64,000 bases of DNA from DASYXW01 sp035934405. Lineage in GTDB: Bacteria; Acidobacteriota; Terriglobia; UBA7540. Below, in pieces: positions 17,259-25,597 of this stretch; position 1 is the first letter of the stretch, and every line of letters begins with the position of its first letter. Position numbers and translations under genes: made by a program. The stretch spans positions 1-64,000 of the forward strand of contig DASYXW010000030.1 of assembly GCA_035934405.1 (NCBI GenBank), written 5' to 3'. Under the pieces are notes generated by a model. The model did not search any database. It was not told the origin of the DNA and was given only the letters and a program-made list of their open reading frames with translations.

Positions 17259-17686
17259 AGCGTGCCTGTCGCCCGGTCCGGTTCGCATCCGCAGCCCTTA
17301 TCCTCCGGCGCCAGCACCGGCGACTCCCTTGGTCTCTTGCGACCGGAGTCCCGGTACGGGATGGGCCAGAGCAACTCCTCCGCAGCTCCAAGAAATCGAA
17401 CCGTGTGCTGCAATTGGGCGTGCAACTCAAACGCAGCTTCGTCCACCCACTCGGAATGAATCGCGAAGACCAACGGGTCTCGGAGCGACTCAAAGACGCG
17501 GATAGCCAAACAACCTATCTCAGTTCGCGTAGGCTCGGCGACACGAAGCAATTCCTTGCGAAACGCCATCTCCTTCTCTGGCGGAGGTTCCAACCAGACG
17601 AAAAAAGTGAACGGACAATCCGCACCCCCTGAACGACAAGCAAGCGTAACGCAAACCACGCTCTCCGGTCTGCGGGGTCTCGCCAA
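17210..17686 (-). CDS. ABM-domain (YgiN-like) monooxygenase, possibly degraded
   Basis: The central part, about residues 25-108, fits the antibiotic-biosynthesis-monooxygenase fold: PFTFFVWLEPPPEKEMAFRK, VAEPTRTEIGCLAIRVFES, and FELHAQLQHTVRFLGAAEEL. Such small proteins dimerise and oxidise quinol-like substrates or serve as auxiliary oxygenases. The ends are doubtful. The first 24 residues do not look like the family, no good ribosome-binding site is visible, and the last 45 residues (GRKRPRESPVLAPEDKG and beyond) are an unusual tail overlapping the Rieske gene. A frameshift near either end is possible. Confidence 0.5.
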   Translation of the reverse strand: MARPRRPESVVCVTLACRSGGADCPFTFFVWLEPPPEKEMAFRKELLRVAEPTRTEIGCLAIRVFESLRDPLVFAIHSEWVDEAAFELHAQLQHTVRFLGAAEELLWPIPYRDSGRKRPRESPVLAPEDKGCGCEPDRATGTLYAGGRAWRRSAASRR

Positions 17687-17947
17687 ACCGCGAAGAAGAA
17701 CCGCGGACCCACAACAACGGGGTCCGTGCGCACATCGGACAACATTACGACTCTGCGCTTGTATTTACCCGCTCGGGAAGGATGTTGCCCTTCGCGGGCC
17801 TCCCGGACTGGCGCAGAGCCTGTTGTCGTCGAGATCTCGGGCTCCGGTCCGACGGACACGCACTATTTCGACCCCGTGAACGATCCAAGATCGCGAGAGA
17901 AGAAGGTGTCGCCCGCTGGGCCGTGCCTCGGTTTCTCGAAGAGATCT
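17687..17947. other. Stretch without a convincing gene
   Basis: Several short frames cross this region on both strands, but none has family features or a plausible start. It separates the ABM-like gene from the MFS exporter gene. Confidence 0.3.
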
Positions 17948-19522
17948 CTAAATCGGGCGTGACCCACTGGATTGGGCAGGAATCATTAGCCACGCGAACG
18001 CGGCGCTTGCGGTCGACAGGCCCGCGCAAATCAGCATTACCAGGCGGAATCCAAAAACAAACGCCTGAGACACGGATGCTCGGATCATGGCTGCCGTACT
18101 GGCATTGAGGCCGGCGGGCAACTGCAGGCCGGCGAGCTGGATTTCATTGGACCGAACGGCTCGGAGAACACCGGGCGGGAGGGTGAGGTGCGCCAGGCTG
18201 TGATTCAAGTGAGAGCCGAATGCCTGCACGACGACAATCCCAAGCACGGCAATGGCGAGTACGCCCGCCACCCGGGCCACAGCGTTATTGATGCCGGAAG
18301 CGGTCCCGGCGCTATCCTGGTTTACTGAACCCATTACGACCGTCGTGAGAGGAGCAACGCTGACGGCCATTCCAAGCCCCAGAACAACGAAGGCTGGGAA
18401 AAATGCGCTCCAGTAACGGCCGCCTACCGAGGGCAAGGCGAAGAGAAGAAAGCCAGCGGCCGCCACGAGCGGACCTATCGTCAATGGGCCCCTCGGGCCA
18501 AAACGAGTGACGAGTCCGCCCGACCAGCGGGAGAGAAAGAACATCAGCAGAATCAACGGCAGCGCGGCGGCGCCGGCCGCAGTCGGGGAGTATCCCTGCA
18601 CCTGGATGAGGTTGAGCGGGAACAAGAAAAAGAAGATTCCAAGAGCGGCATAGAGAAACAGGGTGAGCAGGTTCGCGCCACTGAAGCTGGGGGAGGCAAA
18701 GAGCGCCAACGGAACCATGGGCGAAGCCACTCTGGCTTCCACGAAGAAGAACACGATGAGACAGGCGAAGCCGACAATCAAGCTTCCGAAAACCAGAGGA
18801 TGGCCCCAACCTAGGCTGACGGAGGCGATGAATCCATTCACCAGGCCGCCTAACCCGATGGTAGCGACGATCGCTCCCAACCCATCGACATGCCGGGCGG
18901 TGATACTGCGACTTTCGGGAACGCGCCATAGCGAAATGGCGATCACCGCGGCCGCCAGGGGCAGATTGATGAAGAATGCCCAACGCCAGGAGGCGTGCTC
19001 GATGAGCCAGCCGCCAAGAACCGGCCCCACTGCCGTGGTGATCGCGGTGAAACCGGACCAGGTGCCGATCGCTTGACCCCGGGTCTTTTCATCGAAAGAT
19101 GCGCTGATGATCGACAGGCTGCCGGGGACCAGAAATGCAGCTCCCACACCTTGAACACTCCGTGCGATCAGCAACTGCTGAATAGTTGAGGCGAAGCCAC
19201 AACCGGCCGATGCGATCGCAAAAATCCCCACGCCAACCAGAAACATCAAGCGGCGGCCAACCAAATCGCCCAAGGAACCCCCCACCAGGATCAGAGCTCC
19301 CAGAAACAGTCCGTAGGATTCGACCACCCACTGCACATCCACGACGGTTGCGCCGAGGCTCGTCTGAAGGGCAGGCAGCGCCACGTTGACGACGGTGCTA
19401 TCGATAAAAGCCATGCTGGAGCCGAGAACTGCGGCGGCGAGGATCCAAGGCCCCGCTGCCGCCCGGCACGGTGCACCAGCCCTCACCGACCGGATCACGG
19501 CTTCATCGCATGGCGGTTTCAT
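17948..19522 (-). CDS. MFS multidrug exporter, DHA2 (EmrB/QacA) type
   Basis: The protein has 524 residues from the ATG at 19522; an upstream in-frame TTG at 19561 would add 13. It is highly hydrophobic with about 14 membrane segments. Family motifs: SSMAFIDSTVVNVALPALQ in TM1 with the membrane Asp, motif A as GGSLGDLVGRRLMFLVG, and motif C around ITTAVGPVLGGWLIE. DHA2 transporters expel drugs or other amphiphiles by proton antiport. No membrane-fusion protein is next to it. It is divergent from the M61 peptidase over about 135 bp. Confidence 0.9.
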   Translation of the reverse strand: MKPPCDEAVIRSVRAGAPCRAAAGPWILAAAVLGSSMAFIDSTVVNVALPALQTSLGATVVDVQWVVESYGLFLGALILVGGSLGDLVGRRLMFLVGVGIFAIASAGCGFASTIQQLLIARSVQGVGAAFLVPGSLSIISASFDEKTRGQAIGTWSGFTAITTAVGPVLGGWLIEHASWRWAFFINLPLAAAVIAISLWRVPESRSITARHVDGLGAIVATIGLGGLVNGFIASVSLGWGHPLVFGSLIVGFACLIVFFFVEARVASPMVPLALFASPSFSGANLLTLFLYAALGIFFFLFPLNLIQVQGYSPTAAGAAALPLILLMFFLSRWSGGLVTRFGPRGPLTIGPLVAAAGFLLFALPSVGGRYWSAFFPAFVVLGLGMAVSVAPLTTVVMGSVNQDSAGTASGINNAVARVAGVLAIAVLGIVVVQAFGSHLNHSLAHLTLPPGVLRAVRSNEIQLAGLQLPAGLNASTAAMIRASVSQAFVFGFRLVMLICAGLSTASAAFAWLMIPAQSSGSRPI

Positions 19523-19657
19523 GAACACGATGGAGGTATCTTCCCATGAATCAGGCGCCAAAGATCACTACAGCGCAGAGCTAGTTTATGAACGGAACAG
19601 CTCTACCGGCGTCCGAGGCACAGAGTAAAACCCACGATGTGGTGTATTATCAATAAT

Positions 19658-21652
19658 ATGACTAACTTACGTTCCGAATACGAAACGGAGCAACGGCGAT
19701 CGAAATGGCTGAGAGGCGCTCGTTGCGGATTCCTGCTGGTCGTGATGGCGCTGGCGGCGACCGTCACGATACCGCGACCGGCGTCGGCGGCAGCCGTCCA
19801 GGCGCCCACTCCGGCCGCGGCGCCGCTCGGGCTCGAATACCACCTGCGAATCGTCCGTCCCACCACGCATCTCGCCGAGGTCGAAATCGATGTCGCCGCC
19901 GTCACTGAGCCGACGCTTGATTTCGTCATGCCGGCGTGGTCGCCCGGGCGGTACGCCATCTACAACTTCGCCAAGAACGTGCAGGAGTTCTCGGCCGAGG
20001 ATCTGCAGGGTCACGCGCTCCGCTGGACCCAACCTGACAAAGAGACCTGGCGGGTGGAGGCGCGCGACGCCGCCGGGAACCCCATCGGCACGCTGCGCGT
20101 GCGCTACCAGGTCTACGCCAACGACCTGAACGGCTCGTTCTCTCAGATTGATTCCTCGCACGCCAACCTCGACGGCGCTTCGATTTACATGTACGTGGAC
20201 GGCCACAAGCCTGAGCCCATCGCGCTCACGGTCGAAGCGCCCTCGGGCTGGAAGCTGGCGAGCGGTTTTTCGCTTTCGACCGAAGAGCGCCATTTCAAGG
20301 CGCCGAATTACGACCGGCTGATTGACACGCCGATGGAAATCTCCGACGCGCTTTCGCTCGATCAGTTCCAGGTGGACGGCAAGACGTTCCGGGTGGTCGT
20401 CCACAGCTACCCCGGTGACGAAGACGATCGTGGCAGGCTGCTCAACGAACTGACCAGCGGCGTGAAGAAAATCGTCAGCTCCGAGATGGCGATGATGCCG
20501 GCGCTCGATTTCGACGACTATACGTTCCTCTTTCACTTCGCTCCCGACATCGCGGCGGGTGACGGCATGGAGCATCTCAACTCGACGCAAATCATCATCA
20601 GCCGGCCTCTCTCCGACAATGGCGTCGCGGAGGCGCTCGAGAACGCCGCCCACGAGTTCTTCCACGTGTGGAACGTGAAGCGGCTGCGCCCGGCCGCGCT
20701 CGGGCCCTTTGATTACACGCGGGAGGACTACACGCGTTCGCTGTGGTTCGCGGAAGGCGTGACCAGTTACTACGCGTATGTGAACCTGAGGCGTTCGGGT
20801 ATCTGGACACCCAAGGAGTTCCTGGACCACATGGCCGGCGAAATCCGCACCTTGCGAGGCGACCCCGGCCGGGCGCTTGCGTCCGCCGAGAGTTCGAGCT
20901 TCCACGCCTGGTTTTACGACCGCGCACCGCAAATGCAGGAGACCAACTTCGCCAATTCCACCATCTCTTACTACAACAAGGGCGCGCTGCTGGGCATGCT
21001 GCTGGACCTCGAGATTCGTTCCCGCACCCATGGCCGGAAGTCGCTCGACGACGTGATGCGGCTGATGTACGACCGGTTCTATGGGGCGCCTCCTTCTGAC
21101 GCGCCCGCCGCTAGCGCGACGTACTACCTGCCGGGGCGCGGGTACGAAGAGAAAGACATTCTGGATGCCCTCAATGAGGTTTCGGGCAGCGATTTCACTT
21201 CGTTCTTCGAGCGTTACGTCCAGGGCGTCGATCCCCTGCCCTACGACGCGGTCCTGGCGCTCGCCGGGCTCAAGCTCAACGTCTCGGCCACCCCGGGCGC
21301 TCCGCCGAGCCTCGGCGTGTTGACTCAGCCGGCCGATACCGGTGTGAGGATCGTCGCCGTGCGTCCGGGCGGCGCGGCAGACCGGGCGGGACTGAGCCGC
21401 GACGACCTGCTGATTTCGGTGGACGAACAGTCGCTGGCCACCGAATCGCTCGATGACCGATTGAAGATCTACCCGCCCGGCGCCGAGGTCCCGTTCGAGG
21501 TCCAGCGCCACCTCACGCGCCAGCGTATCGAGGTGAAACTCGACCCGCCCGTGCCCGATCAATACTTCCTGCGGCTAGTTCCCGAGGCTACATCCGAGCA
21601 GGTGGCGATTCGTGACGGCTGGCTGGGAAGAGCAGTGACGAGTGATGAGTGA
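19658..21652 (+). CDS. M61-family (glycyl aminopeptidase-like) metallopeptidase with PDZ domain
   Basis: The protein has 664 residues from the ATG at 19658; an ATG at 19637 would add seven. The signal segment is FLLVVMALAATVTIPRPASA. The N-terminal M61 beta domain contains FVMPAWSPGRYAIYNFAKNV. The zinc site is HEFFHVWNVKRLRP at about residue 332, with the third ligand Glu in LWFAEGVTSYYAYV. A PDZ domain near the end reads VRIVAVRPGGAADRAGLSRD. These peptidases remove glycine or alanine from peptide N-termini. Export fits with the other secreted peptidases in the window. A TATTAT box at 19645-19650 lies so close to this start that a leaderless transcript is possible. Confidence 0.9.
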   Translation: MTNLRSEYETEQRRSKWLRGARCGFLLVVMALAATVTIPRPASAAAVQAPTPAAAPLGLEYHLRIVRPTTHLAEVEIDVAAVTEPTLDFVMPAWSPGRYAIYNFAKNVQEFSAEDLQGHALRWTQPDKETWRVEARDAAGNPIGTLRVRYQVYANDLNGSFSQIDSSHANLDGASIYMYVDGHKPEPIALTVEAPSGWKLASGFSLSTEERHFKAPNYDRLIDTPMEISDALSLDQFQVDGKTFRVVVHSYPGDEDDRGRLLNELTSGVKKIVSSEMAMMPALDFDDYTFLFHFAPDIAAGDGMEHLNSTQIIISRPLSDNGVAEALENAAHEFFHVWNVKRLRPAALGPFDYTREDYTRSLWFAEGVTSYYAYVNLRRSGIWTPKEFLDHMAGEIRTLRGDPGRALASAESSSFHAWFYDRAPQMQETNFANSTISYYNKGALLGMLLDLEIRSRTHGRKSLDDVMRLMYDRFYGAPPSDAPAASATYYLPGRGYEEKDILDALNEVSGSDFTSFFERYVQGVDPLPYDAVLALAGLKLNVSATPGAPPSLGVLTQPADTGVRIVAVRPGGAADRAGLSRDDLLISVDEQSLATESLDDRLKIYPPGAEVPFEVQRHLTRQRIEVKLDPPVPDQYFLRLVPEATSEQVAIRDGWLGRAVTSDE

Positions 21653-21713
21653 AGAACAAGCAACCGCTCCGAACACACGCGCTTTATGGCTTGTCACTGG
21701 TTACTCGTCACTT
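21633..21713. repeat. Inverted repeat between converging gene ends
   Basis: AGTGACGAGT at 21634-21643 is perfectly repeated in inverse as ACTCGTCACT at 21703-21712. The left arm continues into further GAGTGA-type repeats. It spans the stop of the M61 gene and the stop of the DedA gene and could fold into a stem with a 59-nt loop. It may act as a bidirectional terminator, although no T-run follows. Confidence 0.45.
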
Positions 21714-22325
21714 GCCGCTGTTCTTTCCGCGCCTTCGCCGCGCCGCGTAAACCAGCGCCAGTACGACGAGAACCGCCCCGCCGAGCACGATCCAATCCGC
21801 GTCCTTGGCCAAGGCAATCAGCCTTTGCCAGTTGCTGCCGAAGAGAAATCCCACCCAGCCGATGGCGCAGGCCCAGAGCACGGCGCCGGTGAAGTTGAAG
21901 AAAAGAAACCGCGGATAAGGCATCTTGAAAGCGCCGGCGAAGGGTCCCGCGAAGACGCGCAGGCCGGTGATGAATCGCGCCACGAACACTGTCCAGGGCC
22001 CGAACTTGACGAAGGTCTGCTCGGCCCGGTCAAAGCGCCGGGCGGAGACGAGCGGGCTCGCGCGGTACCGGCGCAGCAGCGCCGCGCCGCCCCATCGGCC
22101 CAGCAGGTACCCCAGGGTGTCGCCGGTCGTCGCTCCGGCAATCGCGGCGAGGATGGCGCGCGTCAAATCGAGTTTGCCGTGGAAGGCGAGAAAGCCGGCA
22201 AAGAGCAGCACCGTCTCACCGGGCACCGGCAGGCCGCCGTTCTCCAGCATCACACCGAAGAAAATCACCCAGTACCCGTACCGGGCAAAGAACTCCGACA
22301 GAAGATGGAAGAGCGTATCGGCCAC
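21708..22325 (-). CDS. DedA-family inner-membrane protein
   Basis: The protein has 205 residues with about five membrane segments. Family motifs are VMLENGGLPVPGETVLLFAG near residue 25, ATTGDTLGYLLGRWGG, and ARFITGLRVFAGPFAGAF with the essential Arg and Gly residues. DedA/VTT proteins act as lipid carriers (undecaprenyl phosphate or phosphatidylethanolamine flipping) and affect membrane potential and drug resistance. A basic tail (ARRRRGKNSGK) ends the protein. It converges on the M61 gene and is divergent from the methyltransferase/MTHFR gene. Confidence 0.9.
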   Translation of the reverse strand: MADTLFHLLSEFFARYGYWVIFFGVMLENGGLPVPGETVLLFAGFLAFHGKLDLTRAILAAIAGATTGDTLGYLLGRWGGAALLRRYRASPLVSARRFDRAEQTFVKFGPWTVFVARFITGLRVFAGPFAGAFKMPYPRFLFFNFTGAVLWACAIGWVGFLFGSNWQRLIALAKDADWIVLGGAVLVVLALVYAARRRRGKNSGK

Positions 22326-22426
22326 GGAATCGGTGCGCGAACAACAGCACGAACAACAGGAGAATGACGGATGCAGGGTGAACTGTAAAGGCCAGAGTTT
22401 GATGGCGTGTTAAACTAAGGGGCATC

Positions 22427-24325
22427 ATGCGGGAACCCTTCTTGACCAGACTGGAGAAGCGGCTCGTGGTCTGCGACGGGGCCATGGGGACGCTGCTCTA
22501 CGCGCGTGGCATCCCGTTCAGCCGCTGCTTCGACGAGTTGAACTTGGCCGACCCCCAGGCGGTCAAGGATGTCCACCTGGTCTACCTCAAGGCGGGAGCG
22601 GAGGTGATCGAAACCAACACCTTCGGCGCCAACCGTTTTCGCCTCGAGAAATTCGGTTTCGGCGACAAGGTGCGCGAGATCAATCTCGCCGGCGCGCGGC
22701 TGGCGCGCGAACTGGCCGGCGACGACCTCTACGTGGCAGGGTCGGTCGGGCCGCTCGGGTTGCGGCTCGAACCGCTCGGCCCCACATCGCTCGAAGAAGC
22801 CCGCGAAGCCTTCCGCGAGCAGATCATCGCGCTGGTGGAGGGCGGCGTGGACGTGATCCTCATCGAGACGATGGTGGACGTGAACGAGGCGCACCAGGCG
22901 CTGCTCGCGGCGCGCGACGCGGGCGCGCTCCCGGTCGTCGTGCAGATGACCATTCAGGAGGACGGTTCCACTCCCACCGGTACGCTTCCGGAAGACTTCG
23001 CGCGGCAGCTCGACGATTGGGGCTCGGACGTGATCGGCATCAACTGCAGCGTGGGGCCGGCTCCGGTGCTCGAAGCGCTGGAGCGCGTCGCCCGGGTCAC
23101 CGAGCGCGCCCTGGCCGCCCAACCGAACGCTGGCTTGCCGAGCACTGTGCAAGGGCGCAGCATTTATCTTTGTTCACCCGAGTACATGGCCAGTTACGCG
23201 CGGCGCTTCATTAACGTGGGAGTCCGTTTGATCGGGGGCTGCTGCGGCACGACGCCCGAGCACATCAAGGCGATCAAATCTGCGGTGCGATCGCTGGCGC
23301 CTCCACCCGTTCGGGCGGCGGTCGGAGCGCCCTCGCGGCGGCCGGCGCCCACCGTCGAGCCGGTGCCGCTTCGGGAGCGCTCCCGGCTCGCGGCCAAGCT
23401 GGCCGGTGGCGAATTTCCCGTGCTGATTGAAATCGTCCCGCCCAAAGGGTCTGACCCGGCCAAGGAATTGGAAGGCGCGCACTACATTCTCGGCCAAGGC
23501 GCGGACGGGATGACCGTCCCGGACGGCGCGGGGTCGACCGCCCGCATGAGCGCCCAAACGCTCGCGGCCCTCCTGCAACAACGCACCGGTGCCGAGGTTT
23601 TGCTGCACGTCAGCTCCCGTGACCGCAACGTGCTGCGCATCCAGTCGGATCTGCTGGGCGCGCACGCTCTGGGCTTGCGCAACATCCTCGCCATCACCGG
23701 TGACCCACCTCCATTTGGCGTTCCCACGGGCGCCACCGCCGTGTTTGACATCGACTCCATCGGCCTGGTGAACGTTCTGAACAACCTCAACCGGGGCCTC
23801 GATGTGGGCGGCAATCCGCTCGGCAGCCAGACGAGCTTCCTGGTTGGCGTGGGTCTGAATCCCTGCGCTCCGAACCTCGACGAGCAGTTCCGGCGATTCG
23901 AATACAAAGTTGAAGCCGGAGCCGACTTCGCGTTGACGCAGCCGGTGTTCGACGTCGAGCGCCTGTCCAGTTTCCTGCGGCGCATCGAGAGGGCCGCCTT
24001 GCGGCGCATCCCGGTCATGGCCAGCATCCTGCCGCTCACCAGTTTCCGCAACGCCGAGTTTCTGAACAACGAAGTCCCCGGTGTCTCCATTCCGCCCGCC
24101 ATCATGGAGCGCATGCGCCAGACTGATACCGGCGACAAGGCGCGCGCCGAGGGTTTGAAGATCGCGCAGGAGATTCTGCGGGACGTTCGCGGCTTCGTGC
24201 AAGGCGTGCAGATCGCCGCGCCGTTCGGGCGTTACGCCATGGCGGTGGAAGTGGCGCAGGCGCTGCGCCAGCCAGCGCTCCGAGGTTCACGGTCGGGATT
24301 GTCGAGTTCCCTAGGCGGCGAATAG
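22427..24325 (+). CDS. Bifunctional homocysteine S-methyltransferase / methylenetetrahydrofolate reductase
   Basis: The protein has 632 residues. Residues 1-290 are the homocysteine methyltransferase barrel: VVCDGAMGTLLYARGI, EVIETNTFGANRFRLEKFG, VIGINCSVGP and LIGGCCGTTPEHIKAI, which supply the three zinc cysteines. Residues 320-620 are the MTHFR barrel: LIEIVPPKGSDPAKELEGA, NILAITGDPP, FLVGVGLNP, and GADFALTQPVFDVE. This fusion, as in Bacillus YitJ, makes methionine and reduces 5,10-methylene-THF. No B12 domain is present, so it is not full MetH; it may use S-methylmethionine or methyl-THF. I see no riboswitch upstream, although a TAAACT -10-like box occurs at 22411. Confidence 0.92.
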   Translation: MREPFLTRLEKRLVVCDGAMGTLLYARGIPFSRCFDELNLADPQAVKDVHLVYLKAGAEVIETNTFGANRFRLEKFGFGDKVREINLAGARLARELAGDDLYVAGSVGPLGLRLEPLGPTSLEEAREAFREQIIALVEGGVDVILIETMVDVNEAHQALLAARDAGALPVVVQMTIQEDGSTPTGTLPEDFARQLDDWGSDVIGINCSVGPAPVLEALERVARVTERALAAQPNAGLPSTVQGRSIYLCSPEYMASYARRFINVGVRLIGGCCGTTPEHIKAIKSAVRSLAPPPVRAAVGAPSRRPAPTVEPVPLRERSRLAAKLAGGEFPVLIEIVPPKGSDPAKELEGAHYILGQGADGMTVPDGAGSTARMSAQTLAALLQQRTGAEVLLHVSSRDRNVLRIQSDLLGAHALGLRNILAITGDPPPFGVPTGATAVFDIDSIGLVNVLNNLNRGLDVGGNPLGSQTSFLVGVGLNPCAPNLDEQFRRFEYKVEAGADFALTQPVFDVERLSSFLRRIERAALRRIPVMASILPLTSFRNAEFLNNEVPGVSIPPAIMERMRQTDTGDKARAEGLKIAQEILRDVRGFVQGVQIAAPFGRYAMAVEVAQALRQPALRGSRSGLSSSLGGE

Positions 24326-24352
24326 AGTACAGAGGCGAGGCTGGGACGATTC

Positions 24353-24643
24353 ATGCCGAAAGCCGATAACCGGAAACCGATGACCGAACCCGCTAAGCCC
24401 GACAGCTTCGAGAAGAACCTCGAGCGCCTGGACGCCATCGTCCATGAGTTGGAGGACGCGGGCCTCTCGCTCGAAAAAGCCTTGCAGCTTTACGAGGAAG
24501 GCATGCAGCTCTCAGAGGTCTGCCACCAGCAGTTGGAAGAGGCCGAAGGGCGCGTGGAGATTCTGCGCAAACGCGCCAGCGGCAAAGTGGTGGCGGAGCC
24601 GTTTGAGGCGGAGGAACCGGGGCAAGGGCCGGATCAAGGGTAA
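24353..24643 (+). CDS. xseB: Exodeoxyribonuclease VII small subunit
   Basis: The protein has 96 residues. The family core is FEKNLERLDAIVHELEDAGL followed by SLEKALQLYEEGMQL and EEAEGRVEIL. XseB binds XseA to form the exonuclease that degrades single-stranded DNA to short oligonucleotides. An alternative ATG at 24380 would remove nine N-terminal residues. The tail is acidic and Gly-rich. xseA is not in the window. The gene leads the xseB-ispA-dxs run common in many bacteria. Confidence 0.93.
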   Translation: MPKADNRKPMTEPAKPDSFEKNLERLDAIVHELEDAGLSLEKALQLYEEGMQLSEVCHQQLEEAEGRVEILRKRASGKVVAEPFEAEEPGQGPDQG

Positions 24644-24688
24644 AATGGCGAACTCGGTACAAATTCGCGCTCTCCGGCCGGGTGTGCT

Positions 24689-25597
24689 GTGAGTGCGACT
24701 CTAAGGGAAGCCCTTCAGCCGTATCTCGATGAACAGCGTTCGGTGGTGGACGCCGAGATCGAACATCTCCTTCCGCCGGCCGGAGCGTATCCGGAGTCCA
24801 TCCATCGCGCCATGCGTTACGCCGTCTTCGCAGGCGGCAAACGACTGCGACCGATTTTGTGCGCCGAGGCTGGACGCCTGTTCGACGGAGACGCGCCGGG
24901 TCTGCTGCGCTTGGCCAGCGCGCTTGAACTCATCCACACTTATTCGCTGATTCATGACGATCTCCCGGCGCTCGACAACGACGATCTTCGCCGCGGCAAG
25001 CCCACTTGCCACCGCGTGTTCGGTGAGGCCGTCGCGATCCTTGCCGGTAACGCGCTCCTGACCCTGGCGTTTGAGACCCTAGCGGCTCCTTCTGCAGACC
25101 CTGATGCGGAACACCAGCGACTCCGCATCATCCACGAAATCGCCCAGGCCATCGGGACGCGCGGCGGCATGCTCGGCGGCGAGGTCGTGGACCTAGAATC
25201 CACAGCCCAGGCTGCCGATTCGACCACGCTCGATTACATCCACGCCGCCAAGACTGGCTCGTTTATTCGCGCTGCCGTGCGCTGTGGCGCGATGGTCGCT
25301 AACGCGGCTGAAGCCGACCTCACTCGGTTGACTCAATATGGCGAAAAGGTCGGGCTCGCCTTTCAGATTGCCGACGACCTGCTCGATGTGCTGGGCTCTA
25401 AAGAAATGCTAGGCAAGGCTGTGCGCAAGGATGGCGCCCAGCGAAAAGCAACATATCCTGGGCTGCACGGCGTGGAAGCATCCCAGCGGATCGCGGCCGG
25501 CCTGATTGACGAGGCCTGCGAGGTTCTTGCGCTTTACGGCAGCCGCGCCGAGCGGCTGCGCGAAATCGCCCGGTTTCTGATTGCGAGGACCTCCTGA
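24689..25597 (+). CDS. ispA: Short-chain polyprenyl diphosphate synthase (farnesyl/geranylgeranyl)
   Basis: The protein has 302 residues, starting with GTG at 24689. The first Asp-rich motif is IHDDLPALDNDDLRRGKPT and the second is FQIADDLLDVLGSKEMLGK, both binding diphosphate through magnesium. GGKRLRPILC is the conserved isopentenyl-diphosphate site. The enzyme condenses IPP with allylic diphosphates. The two residues between the Asp pairs of the first motif (DDLPALD) are as in bacterial FPP synthases. It overlaps dxs by one base (TGATG). Confidence 0.92.
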   Translation: MSATLREALQPYLDEQRSVVDAEIEHLLPPAGAYPESIHRAMRYAVFAGGKRLRPILCAEAGRLFDGDAPGLLRLASALELIHTYSLIHDDLPALDNDDLRRGKPTCHRVFGEAVAILAGNALLTLAFETLAAPSADPDAEHQRLRIIHEIAQAIGTRGGMLGGEVVDLESTAQAADSTTLDYIHAAKTGSFIRAAVRCGAMVANAAEADLTRLTQYGEKVGLAFQIADDLLDVLGSKEMLGKAVRKDGAQRKATYPGLHGVEASQRIAAGLIDEACEVLALYGSRAERLREIARFLIARTS

